A stretch of DNA of 64,000 bases from Torymus aiolomorphi. Its lineage: Eukaryota > Arthropoda > Insecta > Hymenoptera > Torymidae. Positions 1 to 11,994 of the stretch are shown here, piece after piece. The stretch lies in the NCBI GenBank assembly GCA_036365515.1, contig CM070874.1:219836942-219900941 (forward strand), in the 5' to 3' direction. The stretch's first letter is position 1. The number at the start of each line of letters is the position of its first letter. The translations under genes and the position numbers were made by a program. The notes under the pieces are model-generated. The model worked only from the letters and a program-made list of their open reading frames with translations, made no database searches and was not told where the DNA came from.

Positions 1-110
1 TGAAAGAGAATTAAAATATTAATATTTTCTAATACTTATAGCATTGACTCAGAGACTCAATTGCGGCGACACTTTTGGCCTTGCGGCCTTGTCCGTCAGC
101 TCGTGTCCGG

Positions 111-264
111 GGGCCTTTCTACATAAGTATGTGTGTTCTGTGTGTTCCGTGTGTTCCCGACAAATACAGATAGGATCTGTTCCGTTTATGTAATACAGAG
201 ACAGACATAGAGAGAAGTTGTCTAGAACACTAGAACAGACAGAACACACATATGTAGAAAGGGC
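111..264. repeat. Short inverted repeat
   Basis: Arms of about 28 bp (111-139 and 237-264) are near-perfect reverse complements, starting from GGGCCTTTCTACATA on the left. The loop is rich in GTGTTC/GAACAC words. It is probably a small foldback remnant; no gene is visible in 1-480. Confidence 0.5.
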
Positions 265-536
265 CCCGTGTGTGTTGTGTAGGTACGCGTATGCCCAAGC
301 GCATGCGCTGCCGCTCGTTTGTCGTCGTAAAGGAATCGAGCCAATGAGGATCTCTATTGCACAACTGCAAAGTAGAAAACCCATCTCCAAAGCAGCATTA
401 CCTAGTGCAGAGAATATAGTTAGTTGTTTTTAAAGGACGGCTTTGTACCAAAGTCTCAGTAAATCGTTCTCACTAATTTTAATTGTCGTAACGGACGAAG
501 AAATGGAGTGAGTATTTCCGCCGACGAAGAAGAGAA

Positions 537-1628
537 TGAAAGTTGCTTGCCGACCGTCGGATGACGAGCTCTAGAAATTTGACGACGAGAAAATCGACAA
601 GGTGATTATTGAGGATGAGGACAGCGATGAGGATAACGATGATGACGACGAGGTTCAGGACAGCATGAAGAACGAGGCTGAGGTTCAAGCTATTGAGTCT
701 ACCCTAGCCCAAAATAACTATAACTACGAGGCTCACAAAATGCTTATAGAGAAACTGCATTCGATGGCAGAGTTGGAAAGGATTGCCAGGGAGAATATGA
801 GTTCCAAGTATCCACTGACACCAGAATTATGGTTGTCTTGGTTGCGATATGAAATGAAGATTGTTGTAACACCAGAGCAGAAGATTGCTCTTATGGAACT
901 TTGTCAGTAAGCTGTTCAAGATTACCTCTGTAAGTTAATTAATATTTCTTGTCATGAATCCTGCTAATGGTTTTAATTTGCAATTATAATTCTTAGTTAT
1001 CAATTTTATTTGTTGATTATAATGACCACGTTGTTTTTTAATACTTGTAGCTATCGAGTTATGGTTGGAATATTTACAGTTCATTACAGGACTGAAACAA
1101 CAGAGAAAATTTGGAATTTATTCGAACGAGCATTAACAGCAGCTGGACTACATGTTAAAAAAGGATCTTTGATTTGGGATACATACAGGGAATTTGAAAA
1201 TTTTATTGCTTTAATGGTATATAAACAAATGAATTATTTTATACTTACTTCTATAGTCTTAATTTCACAAATTTTATTAAATTTGAATTTATGTTTAGAT
1301 GGATTCAACTGATCGAGAAAGAATTGATCAAATAAATCGGATTGGAATACTTTATAAGCGTCAATTAGATGTCCACTCTTATTTGGTGATGTGGAGAAGG
1401 TTGTTACTGCACTGAAGACGAAAATATTGTTAAAAGTGGATATGAAAAAGCTAAGTCTTGAATCCAGTTTATGGCTGGATTACACAAAATGTGCCATGGT
1501 GTGTTAAAATTTGGCAAAATTGGATTAGATTTTATAAAAAAGCAATAATCCACTTACAGATGTTCAAAACTTGATTGAAAGCGCCTTTGCAGTTGGGTTT
1601 TCTACACCAGAAGAATATAAGAATTTAT
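537..1628 (+). pseudogene. SART3-like HAT-repeat gene, broken copy A
   Basis: The translation resembles the N-terminal acidic region and first HAT repeats of SART3, the U4/U6 snRNP recycling factor. It has a D/E-rich stretch from about 602, then residues such as YPLTPELWLSWLRYE and, downstream, FERALTAAGLHVKKG and WDTYREFE. Introns survive: 930-1050 (GTAAGT to TTGTAG) and 1217-1298 (GT to TTTAG), so this is an unprocessed copy rather than a retrogene. It is dead. There is a TAG near 573, a TAA directly after MELCQ at 908-910, and internal deletions relative to copy B around 1370 and 1450. The RNA-binding C-terminal half of SART3 is absent. The family call rests on remembered HAT-repeat signatures; the lesions are read directly. 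Confidence 0.7.
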
Positions 1629-2492
1629 GGATACCAGAGCAGAAGATTGCTCTTATGGAACTTTGTCAGTAAGCTGTTCAAGATTACCTCTGTAAGTTAA
1701 TTAATATTTCTTGTCATGAATCCTGCTAATGGTTTTAATTTGCAATTATAATTCTTAGTTATCAATTTTATTTGTTGATTATAATGACCACGTTGTTTTT
1801 TAATACTTGTAGCTATCGAGGTATGGTTGGAATATTTACAGTTCATTACAGGACTGAAACAACAGAGAAAATTTGGAATTTATTCGAACGAGCATTAACA
1901 ACAGCTGGACTGCATGTTAAAAAAGGATCTTTGATTTGGGATACATACAGGGAATTTGAAAATTTTATTGCTTTAATGGTATATAAACAAATGAATTATT
2001 TTATACTTCTATAGTCTTACTTTCACAAATTTTATTAAATTTGAATTTATGTTTAGATGGATTCAACTGATCGAGAAATAATTGATCAAATAAATCGGAT
2101 TGGAATACTTTATAAGCGTCAATTAGCTTATCCACTCTTAGGCATGGAATAAAATTTTGGAATAATTTTTAATTTGGTGATGTGGAGAAGGTTGTTACTG
2201 CACTGAAGACGAAAATATTGTTAAAAGTGGATATGAAAAAGCATTAAAACATATAAAGCTTATTTAATTAATGAGAAACAAATTGGAGACACTGGAATAG
2301 TTACGGTACTATATGAGCATGCTATAGCAGATATAAGTCTTGAATCCAGTTTATGGCTGGATTACACAAAATGTGCCATGGTGTGTTAAAATTTGGCAAA
2401 ATTGGATTAGATTTTATAAAAAAAGCAATAATCCACTTACAGATGTTCAAAACTTGATTGAAAGCGCCTTTGCAGTTGGGTTTTCTACACCA
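1629..2492 (+). pseudogene. SART3-like gene, tandem duplicate copy B
   Basis: This is a direct repeat of roughly 869-1611, beginning at the same exon word (CCAGAGCAGAAGATTGC) and carrying the same TAA after the MELCQ codons, so the stop predates the duplication. The two introns are retained. It keeps two segments that copy A lost, around 2115-2160 and 2243-2335, the latter coding for a further HAT-like stretch. After about 2492 the sequence leaves the gene. It cannot make a product as it stands. Confidence 0.65.
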
Positions 2493-3030
2493 TTTTCATG
2501 CTTAAAAATGCATAACATTCAAACCTACATATACAAAAAAAATGAGTATAGAGATCTGGCATCAAGCAATTGGCATCCTTTTTTTTAAAATGTATTGAAT
2601 GAAATGAAAGAGTAAAAATAAAGTAGAACCTTCTTATTTTTTTTATATAACTTGATAGGATTTAACTTAACAGAAATATGTTAAATGGGAAAAAGTTTTA
2701 TGTCAATATTATCGACAACTTTTATATTTAAAATATTTGAGGAGTTATAAATAAAATGGCCGATTTTTGGCTATAACTTGATTGGATTTGATTTTACACG
2801 AAAATGTTAAATACAAAAGTTGTGGATAATATTAAAACAAAAAATTTTACTATTTAATATTCTCGTGTAAAATCAACTCCTGACGAGTTGTTAGACTTAT
2901 AAAAACGATTTTAAGCCGTTTACATCGTACAAAATAAAGTATGAAATTTTAAATATTGGAAGTAAAAATTAATTAAAGGAATCAGTAAATCAAGTTTGAG
3001 GAAGCTACGTGCCAATGAATTGGCAGCGGT
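2493..3030. other. Gene-free AT-rich spacer
   Basis: No coding or RNA gene was recognised. Two loosely related stretches sharing ATAACTTGATWGGATT (2648 and 2770) suggest an old tandem repeat. Confidence 0.4.
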
Positions 3031-3031
3031 T

Positions 3032-3238
3032 TTTTTTTTTAATAATTGCATTTGTAACTACTTTAATCGTTGCGAATCAGAGCAGCAACAATCTTGTCGA
3101 ACAGCTCAGGCTCTTTTACGTGAAAATATATGTTTTGAAAAATTGTGTTGATCAAATTTTAAATGGTAATAGTATGTAATTCTTAAATATTTGAAATTTG
3201 CACTGTAAATAACCAGAGATGCTGAATCAATCAAAAAT
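3032..3238 (+). repeat. 205-bp module, left inverted copy
   Basis: It begins with a T-run followed by AATAATTGCATTTGTAACTA and ends near CAATCAAAAATTAGT. It is reverse-complementary to 9537-9745 and the same sense as 52640-52845. In all three places a poly-T/poly-A tract marks one edge. Confidence 0.8.
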
Positions 3239-3789
3239 TAGTGTGAAATGCTGTTTCTCTGCGTTCAATTCCTGTCCACTCGTCGGACATTAATTAGTTC
3301 CCCCTAATACATTTTTTGAAGTGCAATCGGGGCGAAGGAAAGGTTGCGTTAGGAGCATTGAAAAGAATTGTCGTTTATGGATGTTTTTATGCAAAAAAAT
3401 CTAACTAGGTTGGAATGAATTAATGTCCGTCGAGTGTACATAACATATGATGTAAACTTACAATATATATAATAAGGTGCAAGAAGTTCGATGAACTTAA
3501 AAATTCAAACCTATGAACGAATTGAAGATGATCATGTTTATATATACATTATCAAGATATTGTAAGCAGTTTCGTATACTCGTTAATGTTACCCTTCAAA
3601 AAATTTACAATATTTTATCTTTTAAAAGTATGCATTTTGTGTGGTTGTATTCTGTATGTCAAAACATTTTATCGTTACAAGTTGGTATTTCACGTAAATT
3701 ACACGTAGTATTATACGTCGAGATGATTCGGATATTTTAAAAAAGTAACTGAAATTGTTATTCAGTACAGCATAAGCCAATACAGCAAA

Positions 3790-6700
3790 ATGAATATTCT
3801 AAATGTTTCAATACGAGAGATTCTTTATTTTTATAAAGAAACGAATTCACTTGATGAAACTGAACGGAAGGTAAATGTCGCTAAACATATTTTAAATAAA
3901 CATCATATTACAGTGAGTCAAAAAATCATTTCGCAAATCAATGCTAAATTAGATAAAAGCTTTTACAACAATTATAAGAAAAAATTATCTGAATTGAAAA
4001 AGCAGAAAAAGAGTTACAGCCTTTTTGAAAGAAAATATGCAAACTGGTTAAACAGCGAATTAGAAGTTACTTATAGTACTGAAATTAATGAAAATTCGGA
4101 CGAACCAGGTAAGTCTTTTAATTTTATATTTTCTAAATATTTTCTAGCGATTGTTCTATTCTAACCTAATCAAAGTATCTGTACCCAAGTCTGCAAAACA
4201 TATTTTTAACACTTGCGTATCTGAATTTAAAAGCATCTATGTACATTTACTTGAATGGATGTTCAATGCAACTACAAAACATGGGAATGGCATTCGAGCA
4301 ACAAAGTACACCCAATTCGTACCAAATACCTGGAAATGCCTCTCATCTCTTTTTCTTCTTTTTTGTGTATATAGCAATATAAATTATTGACAGGCTTGAT
4401 GAAAACAGAAAAAGTATATAAACGTAGAGAAGTGTATATAACTGTAGCAAAATGAAAGCACATGCACAACCACACGCACGCATACACACACATCATATAC
4501 TTTTTCATATACATAATTCATATTATATTATTTATATCTGATATTTATTTCTACTGCTATACTCAAATTCGAAGTAAGATAAAATTTTCATTTTTATCTG
4601 TAAATGACTATATTTTTAAGACGGTAATTCGAAGAATCAGTAAAATATATTTTTTTAATAATTCATTTAGTTTAAACATAACATAATTCGAAAAGTCGTT
4701 GAGTCCTAAAGTAGTATTGCAGTAGTATTTAAGTAGTATTGCAATTCTATTGTTTTATGTATTTATTGATTTTTATATGAGCTGTTAGTTTTAAAAGTAC
4801 TGATACTTAAATATATTTATTTAAGTTACGGAGTTTAGGTAAATCTCTAACATTCATATCATTATTATTGTTATTTTAATTTTGATCTTTAATAATGTTG
4901 ATTATGAAGAAATTCAAAACATTCACACTTGTATATACACATAAACGAATATGTACTTATTATAGTTACTACCTTACACGATCAACCCGTATTCCGTAAC
5001 TATATTTTGCTTCTCGAATTAACACGGACGAGTCCATCTTACAAGAGCAGCGAGATACGCGTTTGTCGCGACACACATACATATACACACGCATACATGC
5101 ATGCGCGCGACGTAACAATATGATGAAATTTGTATCCTGAAAATACATTTTATTAGTTATTTGTAATTTTGTAGATTTATATATTAACGGGATGTCTTAC
5201 TCAACTTTTACATGGTAGAAAAATACGTCAAACTAAAGAAATAAAATGAATTACGTAAAACTAAGACATAGTTGCCCTTCCTCTTGGAACTATCTATCAT
5301 TATGCCAAAAGTTCAAATGAAAATTTAAACGCACCAATAAATGGCATTTGAACGAAAATCAGGATCTGCAGCGTACACATGCTGGAAATTTCTTATGTAT
5401 ACCCTGGTAAAAAAAATCAGGTGCATTCTCAGCTATGAAATTACCTGCGATCTCAGATGCGATCACAGCTGCGAAAGCAGTTGCGAATTTGGCCCCATTT
5501 CGCATCTGATTTCACAGCTGAGATCGCACCTGTTTTTTTATCAGGGATACGCTGCAGCTACTGATTTTCTTTCTAATGCCATTTATTAGTGCGATTAAAT
5601 TTTCATTCGAACTGTTGACATAATGATAGATAGTTCCAAGAGGAAGGGCAACTATGTCTTGGTTTTGCGTAATTCATTCTATTTATTTAGTTTCAAGTAT
5701 TTTTCTACCATGTAATTGTATTAAAGTCGGTTAATGTTGAGTTATGGCACCTCCTTTTCAACTATAAAAATAAGAGAGAAAAGGCACAACATAATTCGGG
5801 AATAATTTAAATGCAGACTATAATTGTAAACGAGAAAGTGCTCAAATGTCATAAGTAATGATATAGCTCTAGACGGCTCATGCCATAAAAAATCATATGC
5901 GTTTATAGTTTCGTGTCCTTCCAGCACAAATAAAGATTCTACTTGTATCAAACGCATATAGCTATAGTTTAGCGTTGAAAAGGCACTTGTCATGAGAAAG
6001 CTTCAAGGTATAAGTGCTGGTTATCTTATTTTTTTCAAATATAATAAATGAACTATCAGTGTTGAATAATACAAGTTTAGACTTTGTATTTGAAAAACGT
6101 TTCTTTTTCTATAGTAACTTTTTCAATAGATAATAATATACTTTTCAGCAATCAAGCGTGGTCGTCCTAATGCACCCTACAAGTTAGTGTCTGAGAAAAC
6201 TAAAAAAAGAATAGCCAATAAGGCTACTAAAAATATTTTGCCAAACACAGATGTCGACGCAACCGACAAAGTTTCTACATCTAAAGTTTATGACTGTGAC
6301 ACAAAAAAAGCCTCTCAAATGACGCCAGAAAAATCACTCGCTTTAATGATCAACACCAACATGACTAAAGGCGCGTACATACAAGTCAGGGAATCAGCAC
6401 AGGAACATAATCATAATCTGTATCCGTCGTATTACAAAGTGAGTATCCACTTGCCTTTGGAGCGCTCCTGCGCTCCTTCATTTGTTTTTGTTTTGTCTTG
6501 GCAGACATGTAGAACGTATTCTGTTTTGAATTAACTCATAAATTATATTGAATATTTAAATGATGATTCAAAGCTTGCTAAATATTTCGCTGATTTTTTT
6601 TATATTTTTATAAATTTTTATTAAATCAACATCCAATAAATTATTTATTAAGTGCTTTACAGTTGCAAATTTAAAAAAAGGTTTATCATTCTTTTTAATA

Positions 6701-9341
6701 AACTGTTTTATCTCGTTAACATCTAGTGAAATAAAAGAAAACTTATATCTAACTCTTTAAACGCACTCACACACCTCTGTTTTCGTAACGAAGTAAACAA
6801 TAAAAAGCAATGTAAAATTAACCTATTTCTATACTCTTATAACGCGATGTTTTTTATATTTATTTTAATTGAGTGGATAATTAAATTTATACCACTCTAA
6901 CCTCAAAATCATAACTTTAATATGATTATTCGGCTCTCGTGGTATAAAATACGGTTCGAAACTGGTGCGTATAAGGATTTTTACCTCATGTGACGTTTTT
7001 CGGACTAAATAATCACCTTCCGCACCCGTGTCGAAATGTACTATTATAGTACTGCGTGACATTAGTAAATTCACACTTATGTCACGCCTATTCGTGGCTT
7101 AAGTAGTCCATTATAGTACCGTACGGTAGCGCCCGAGCGTAAGCGAGAAAGGCGGATAGGCGTGACAGTGGATTAATGTAAACGTGCTATAAAATATCGC
7201 ACGGCACGAGTGCTTTCAGTGGCCCACTGCAGGATGTGAATTATCACCCTCGCTGCGCTCGGGCGCTAATTTCATGTCGTTCCATGATGGACCACTTATG
7301 GCACTAGTATCGCAATATACTATTAATACTTGTTATATTTTTATGTTATCTAGATTTTAAAAGCTAAAAAAGAAGTTTATCCAAATAACATATCAGTTAG
7401 CGAGAAAATGAGTGAAGTTCCTTTGCAAGATTTATTAAATCATACCACACAGCGCTTACTGAAATTTTTAAATCTTCCTGAAAAAAAATTTGTTACAAGA
7501 GAATTTTGTTTGATGGTCAAGTACGGATTTGACGGTACATCATCTAACTCCTACAAACAAAAATGGAATGGGGAAAGTAGTAGCGATGAATATTTGTTCT
7601 GTTCATCATTTGTACCACTGCAGTTAGTTGAAAAAAACGCGAAAAATAATGTTATTTGGACCAATCCCCTTCCCTCATCCACACGATTTTGTCGTCCCAT
7701 TCGTATCCAATTTGAAAAGGAAACGAGTGAGTTGACAAAAAGAGAAGAAGAGATTATGAAAGATCAGATAAAAAATTTAAAAAGTTTTAATTATAATGGA
7801 TTCCGTGTTCATTTCAAATTATCACTTACAATGATCGATGGCAAGGTTAACAAAAAATAGAATTTTACATTCCCATAAATTAATAACATTCGCATCATTA
7901 ATTACGGATAACAATAATTCTATTCAATCCGTCAATTTCTTTTGTATATACAAGTACATTTTCGTTATAATATTGTAATTTTTTTTTTACATTTAAGTTT
8001 AAATTCAAAAATCTCACACTTCAAAGAATCATTTTTTTGATCAATTATATTCCTAGTGATGATGAATGTATTTGTTTTAGGTGTGCAGTGTACTTAATAA
8101 CAGTTCGAGCCAATGCTGCCATATATGTGGGGCTTCCATTTCGGAAATGAATAAACTCGATTCACTTGAAAAAAGGAAAATCAATCAATCTGCTTTAAGC
8201 TATGGAATCCCTGTATTACATGCTAAAATTCGATTTTTAGAATGTGTTATGCACGTATCCTATCGCTTAGAATTCAAAAAATGGAGAGTAAGTAGAGTTA
8301 CTCGCAAAATTATATATAAATTTTAAGAGAATAGTGATGATCCTATATTTAAAAAATGATGGATTTGTTATGTTATCATTTTATTCGGGATTTTGGTTGG
8401 TGGGAGTAATGGATCGCTATATCGATGCCAATAGCTCTGTAATTCTAGAAAAATTCTGATTTTTCCATAACTTTATTGTCATAAAAAATAATTTTATCAA
8501 TTTTCAATTTATCCTATATTTTATCAAATGCCCAGGTGCCAAAAGAATTTCAAGCGACTATGAAAGAAAAGAAAAAAAAGATTCAAAAGCTTCTTTATAA
8601 AGAACTTGGCATAAAAGTTGATTCTCCGAAGCAAGGATACGGTAGCACCAACGATGGCAATACTGCCAGAACATTTTTTGATAGTCTGAAGATCGTTGCA
8701 GAAATAACAGGTATATTTAGATTTCTTTAAGCATTGTTTAAAAGTAACATGATGTTATATTTTAAGTTTGTATGTACAGGATTTGATGAAATTCTATTAA
8801 ATAATTTCAAAGTTATTCTTGCCGTGTTATCATCTGGGGAAAGAATTAATATTCAAGTCTTCAAATTATATTGCAAAGAGGTAGCACATCGTTTCATAAA
8901 GCTTTATTCATGGTATTACATGCCACCATCCATGCATTTGATTCTAATACATGGATATTGCATCATCGATAATATGATTCTCCCGATTGGGTTTTACTCC
9001 GAAGAGGCAGCCGAATGTAGTAATAAAGATGTTAAAAAATCACGAGAACATCATTCTCGAAAGTCTTCAAGGCAAAATATATGAATAAACTTTAAAATCA
9101 ATCTTGAAATAGTAAAATTAATATAACTAACAATTTATATTAAGTCAATAGGATAAATACAAATACTGATATGTTTCAACGTCTATTATTGAGATCAGAT
9201 CCATTTATATCTTTAAGCAGAACCATCACAAATAAGAAAAAAAGAAAAATTACTGAGGAAATGAAGCCATTGTTGATCATCAGTGATTTAGATAATTCAG
9301 ATGAAAGTTCTTCTGATACTGATACCGATACAGAAGAATGA
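3790..9341 (+). CDS. Transib transposase (RAG1-related), about seven exons
   Basis: Exons read as 3790-4108, 6149-6438, 7354-7845, 8081-8287, 8536-8710, 8780 to about 9064, and about 9150-9341. The first five introns have GT..AG ends and keep the frame. Residues typical of Transib transposases occur in order: MTPEKSLALMINTNMTKG, LYPSYYK, KYGFDG with a candidate catalytic Asp, PLPSSTRFCRPIRIQFEKET, LTMIDGK, the zinc motif CCHICGASISEMN, LHAKIRF, GNTARTFF, and LPIGFYSEEAAECSNK. That last motif matches the RAG1 region holding the catalytic Glu. It ends with RLLLRSDPFIS and a Ser/Asp/Glu-rich tail. The product would excise and integrate DNA by a DDE mechanism in the nucleus. The exon 6/7 junction has no clear donor, and a TGA follows at 9082, so it may be inactive. 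Introns hold other repeats (5208-5715, 7075-7310). Confidence 0.75.
5208..5715. mobile_element. 508-bp foldback (hairpin) element in Transib intron 1
   Basis: The two halves are near-complete reverse complements: the left arm begins TTACATGGTAGAAAAATAC and the right arm ends with its complement. The centre near 5470-5500 consists of short related words such as GCGATCTCAG and CTGAGATCGC. No coding potential. It is a non-autonomous MITE-type insertion. Confidence 0.8.
7075..7310. repeat. GCGCCCGAGCG hairpin repeat, copy 1
   Basis: Two adjacent stem-loop modules are built around GCGCCCGAGCGTAAGCGAG and CGCTGCGCTCGGGCGCTAA, with flanks such as GTCACGCCTATTCGTG repeated inverted near 7155. The same family recurs at 42805-43110. 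It lies in the intron between Transib exons 2 and 3. Confidence 0.65.
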
Positions 9342-9536
9342 ATTTATTAAAGTCTTATTTTATTAAATTAATTTATTTATATTTAATAATAATAATGAGT
9401 TTATTTTGTTTAAATCCAAAAATGTTATGTACATATGTTACAGATAGATTTATAGTGATAATACTGATTTATAATGATAAATTATAAAATTTATGTTTAT
9501 AAATGTTATAATTCCATAAAGTTTTTCGCTTAAAAC

Positions 9537-9765
9537 TAATTTTTGATTGATTCAACATCTCTGGTTATTTACAGTGCAAATTTCAAATATTTAAGAATCA
9601 CATACTATTACCATTTAAAATTTGATCAACACAATTTTTCTAAACATATATTTTCACGTAAAAGAGCCTGAGCTGTTCGACAAGATTGTTGCTGCTCTGA
9701 TTCGCAACGATTAAAGTAGTTACAAATGCAATTATTAAAAAAAAAAAAAAAAAAAAAATCATATT
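9537..9765 (-). repeat. 205-bp module, right inverted copy
   Basis: Reverse complement of 3032-3238, ending in a 25-base A-run at 9737-9761. Confidence 0.8.
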
Positions 9766-10284
9766 TTATTTCTAAAAATGCACTTTTTAGACAGTTTTTC
9801 AGTTGTTTTTCCATAATTAGATACCTCCAATTGACGTCTAGCAATTTTTGACATAGGAAACAACTGTAAAAAGTCATCGATTGGTTCCAAAATCCGCGGT
9901 GTGATGAAATCATCAATCCCCGTGATACAAATTTTAACCTACTTTATTAGATTTAAACATTGCTAATATTATCTATACCCAAAAAATGACCTGAAAAATT
10001 TTGTAATATATACATTTCAACGTAAAAAAATGTCAGCTTTTTGATGAAAATATTTTCGAATCGATTAGAAACAATTATGGTAATGAAAAATGAATTGTTT
10101 ATAAAAAATGGGATTTTTAGTTAACAAAAAATGCATTTTTAAGGTGGTTCCCATTTTTTTTCTTCAAAATTTGATCGGGTAGATCGATTCCTCGTCGTTT
10201 TTTACCTAAAAGAAAACTTCTAGCGCCATATTTTTTTGAAAATTCAGAGAAATTTGTGTAAAAGTCTTTTTTTCGATTCTTATC

Positions 10285-10981
10285 TTTGGCCTTTGTTTAA
10301 AATTTTCTATTTAAAAATAAACATTCGTACTCAACATAATGCTTTTGCATCATTTTTATTAGATATTGGAGAAAAAATTGATCACTTTAAAATTCCAGAT
10401 AAATGGAAAACAAATGATGTTTGTCATGAAATATATAAAAATATTAATAAAAATTATCATTTTTCAAAAAATGTAATATTAAGTTCACATAATGATCAAG
10501 TAAATATATTAAATAATAAAATTTTGAACTTAATTGAACATAAAACTGTAACATATTACGAGTATAGTATAGATTACGCTACACATAAAGGAGTAGATCA
10601 AACGGATGAAAATATACATTTAAATTTTTCGATAGAAATGTTAAATAATATACGAGAAGGTTTACCTCCATATGAAATAAAATTAAAAAAAAATGCAATT
10701 GTTATATTAATTCGTAATCTTAGCATCGTTGATGGACTATGGAATGGAACACGATTAAAAATAATAAATTTATATAAATATAATATTGAAGCTGAAATCA
10801 TTACTGGAGAAAATAAAGGAAATAAAGTATTTATACCACGCATTACACTAAATATTTGTGAATCATCATCGTTACCACTTATTTTATATAGAAAACCATT
10901 TCCAATTGTATTAGCATTTGCTATAACTATTAATAAATCACAAGGACAAATTTAAATATTCCTACACTATTAAAACTTTGT

Positions 10982-11025
<44 letters not shown>

Positions 11026-11345
11026 TTATCGGGGTTTATGTAGCCCAAGACTGTATATTAGTACCTACAGCCCAGAGTTCCCTATGGCAAGTGACTAAAG
11101 AAATAATGGACCCTGGGGTTATAGACTCTAGGTCGGGCCGCATAAACCCCTATATTTAGAAATATTATGAAGCCCGGGCTGCATAATCAAAATCGGGCTT
11201 GATAAACCCCTATATATAAAAAAACGGGCTTTATAAACCCCTTTCGGAAATGTATATATATATATATATATATATATACAAAAAGAATCTGAAAATAAAA
11301 TAGAAGTAACAAATATTGTTTGGAAAGAAATATTAGATAATTAAT
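10285..11345 (+). pseudogene. Helitron-type (Pif1-like) helicase, C-terminal fragment, interrupted
   Basis: The open frame 10236-10955 contains residues typical of the 3' part of Helitron helicases: NAFASFLLDIGEK, ILSSHNDQVNILNNKIL, IVILIRNLSIVDGLWNGTR and FPIVLAFAITINKSQGQ. It stops right after SQGQ. After a repeat insert, 11283-11343 encodes a plausible family terminus ending IVWKEILDN and stop. The segment that should join them is missing. The Rep/HUH nickase and the N-terminal helicase motifs are absent upstream, where the Transib repeat block ends at about 10281. The fragment is markedly more AT-rich than the Polinton genes. A normal protein would unwind DNA during rolling-circle transposition. 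Confidence 0.7.
10987..11280. repeat. Compound repeat inside the Helitron helicase
   Basis: A (TA)n tract at each edge (about 10987-11016 and 11251-11278) brackets several short units of the type GGGCTTGATAAACCCC or GGGGTTTATGTAGCCC in both orientations. No coding. It separates the helicase body from its C-terminal codons. Confidence 0.65.
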
Positions 11346-11464
11346 TTAAATAATAAGATTATAATATAATAAACTAATAAAGGTATAAATAAAATAATAA
11401 CATTTTAAAATTTAATATAAATATACAATAAAATATCATATGATATTTTAATATTATGATTTTC

Positions 11465-11560
11465 TTAACGGTATCAAGGAGCGCGGGAGCGCTCCGAAGG
11501 CAAGTATTGTAGAACAGGCCTGAGGAACGACCGCGCTACATATACATTGAAATGAGTGCC
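11465..11560 (+). repeat. Shared hairpin repeat, candidate Helitron 3' terminal region
   Basis: GGAGCGCGGGAGCGCTCC forms a 7-bp stem about 130 bases after the helicase stop. The segment through TACATATACATTGAAAT recurs inverted at 38940-39020, and the hairpin alone recurs near 6455-6480. A 3' hairpin is a Helitron hallmark, but a terminal CTRR is not evident, so this is tentative. 11560-11990 otherwise holds only a (CA)n tract at 11797-11832. Confidence 0.45.
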
Positions 11561-11790
11561 CGAGAATTTGAAGTATTTATTGCAATTTTAAATGGCTTTT
11601 ATATTCGCTCAAATTAAATAACAACATTCCATTTCGTTATATCATGTTGCAAAAAAAGTTTCATGTAAAAAGATTTTCTCGTATGCGAGATATTAAATAG
11701 TGAAAAATTTTATGTCATGTTTCATTTTCACAATTCTCCATTCGATCGCAGTTTTCTTCCCACTTCCGGTTTCCTGTTTCAGTGTTGTGT

Positions 11791-11835
<45 letters not shown>

Positions 11836-11994
11836 GCACACACGCACACACGCACGCATATAAACATACTTTCTAATATACGCATTAGTCCGTATACAAC
11901 CATCATTTACAGGTTATATATTCAATCAAGACTTTTTACATCATTGAAATTCGATAGATATTTTAAATGGACTTGGTATATCTCAGATATATTT

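Larger units (their letters stand above)
3032..10281 (+). mobile_element. Transib-family DNA transposon region (boundaries approximate)
   Basis: The transposase at 3790-9341 is flanked by inverted copies of a roughly 205-bp module, 3032-3238 in plus orientation and 9537-9745 in minus orientation. On the right the repeat block continues to about 10281. The same right-hand block, with the last codons of the transposase, recurs inverted at 52095-53431, so 10281 is where shared sequence stops. I could not find a terminal CACWRTG-type Transib end or a 5-bp target duplication, so the true ends are uncertain. 3239-3789 has no recognisable gene. Confidence 0.6.
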
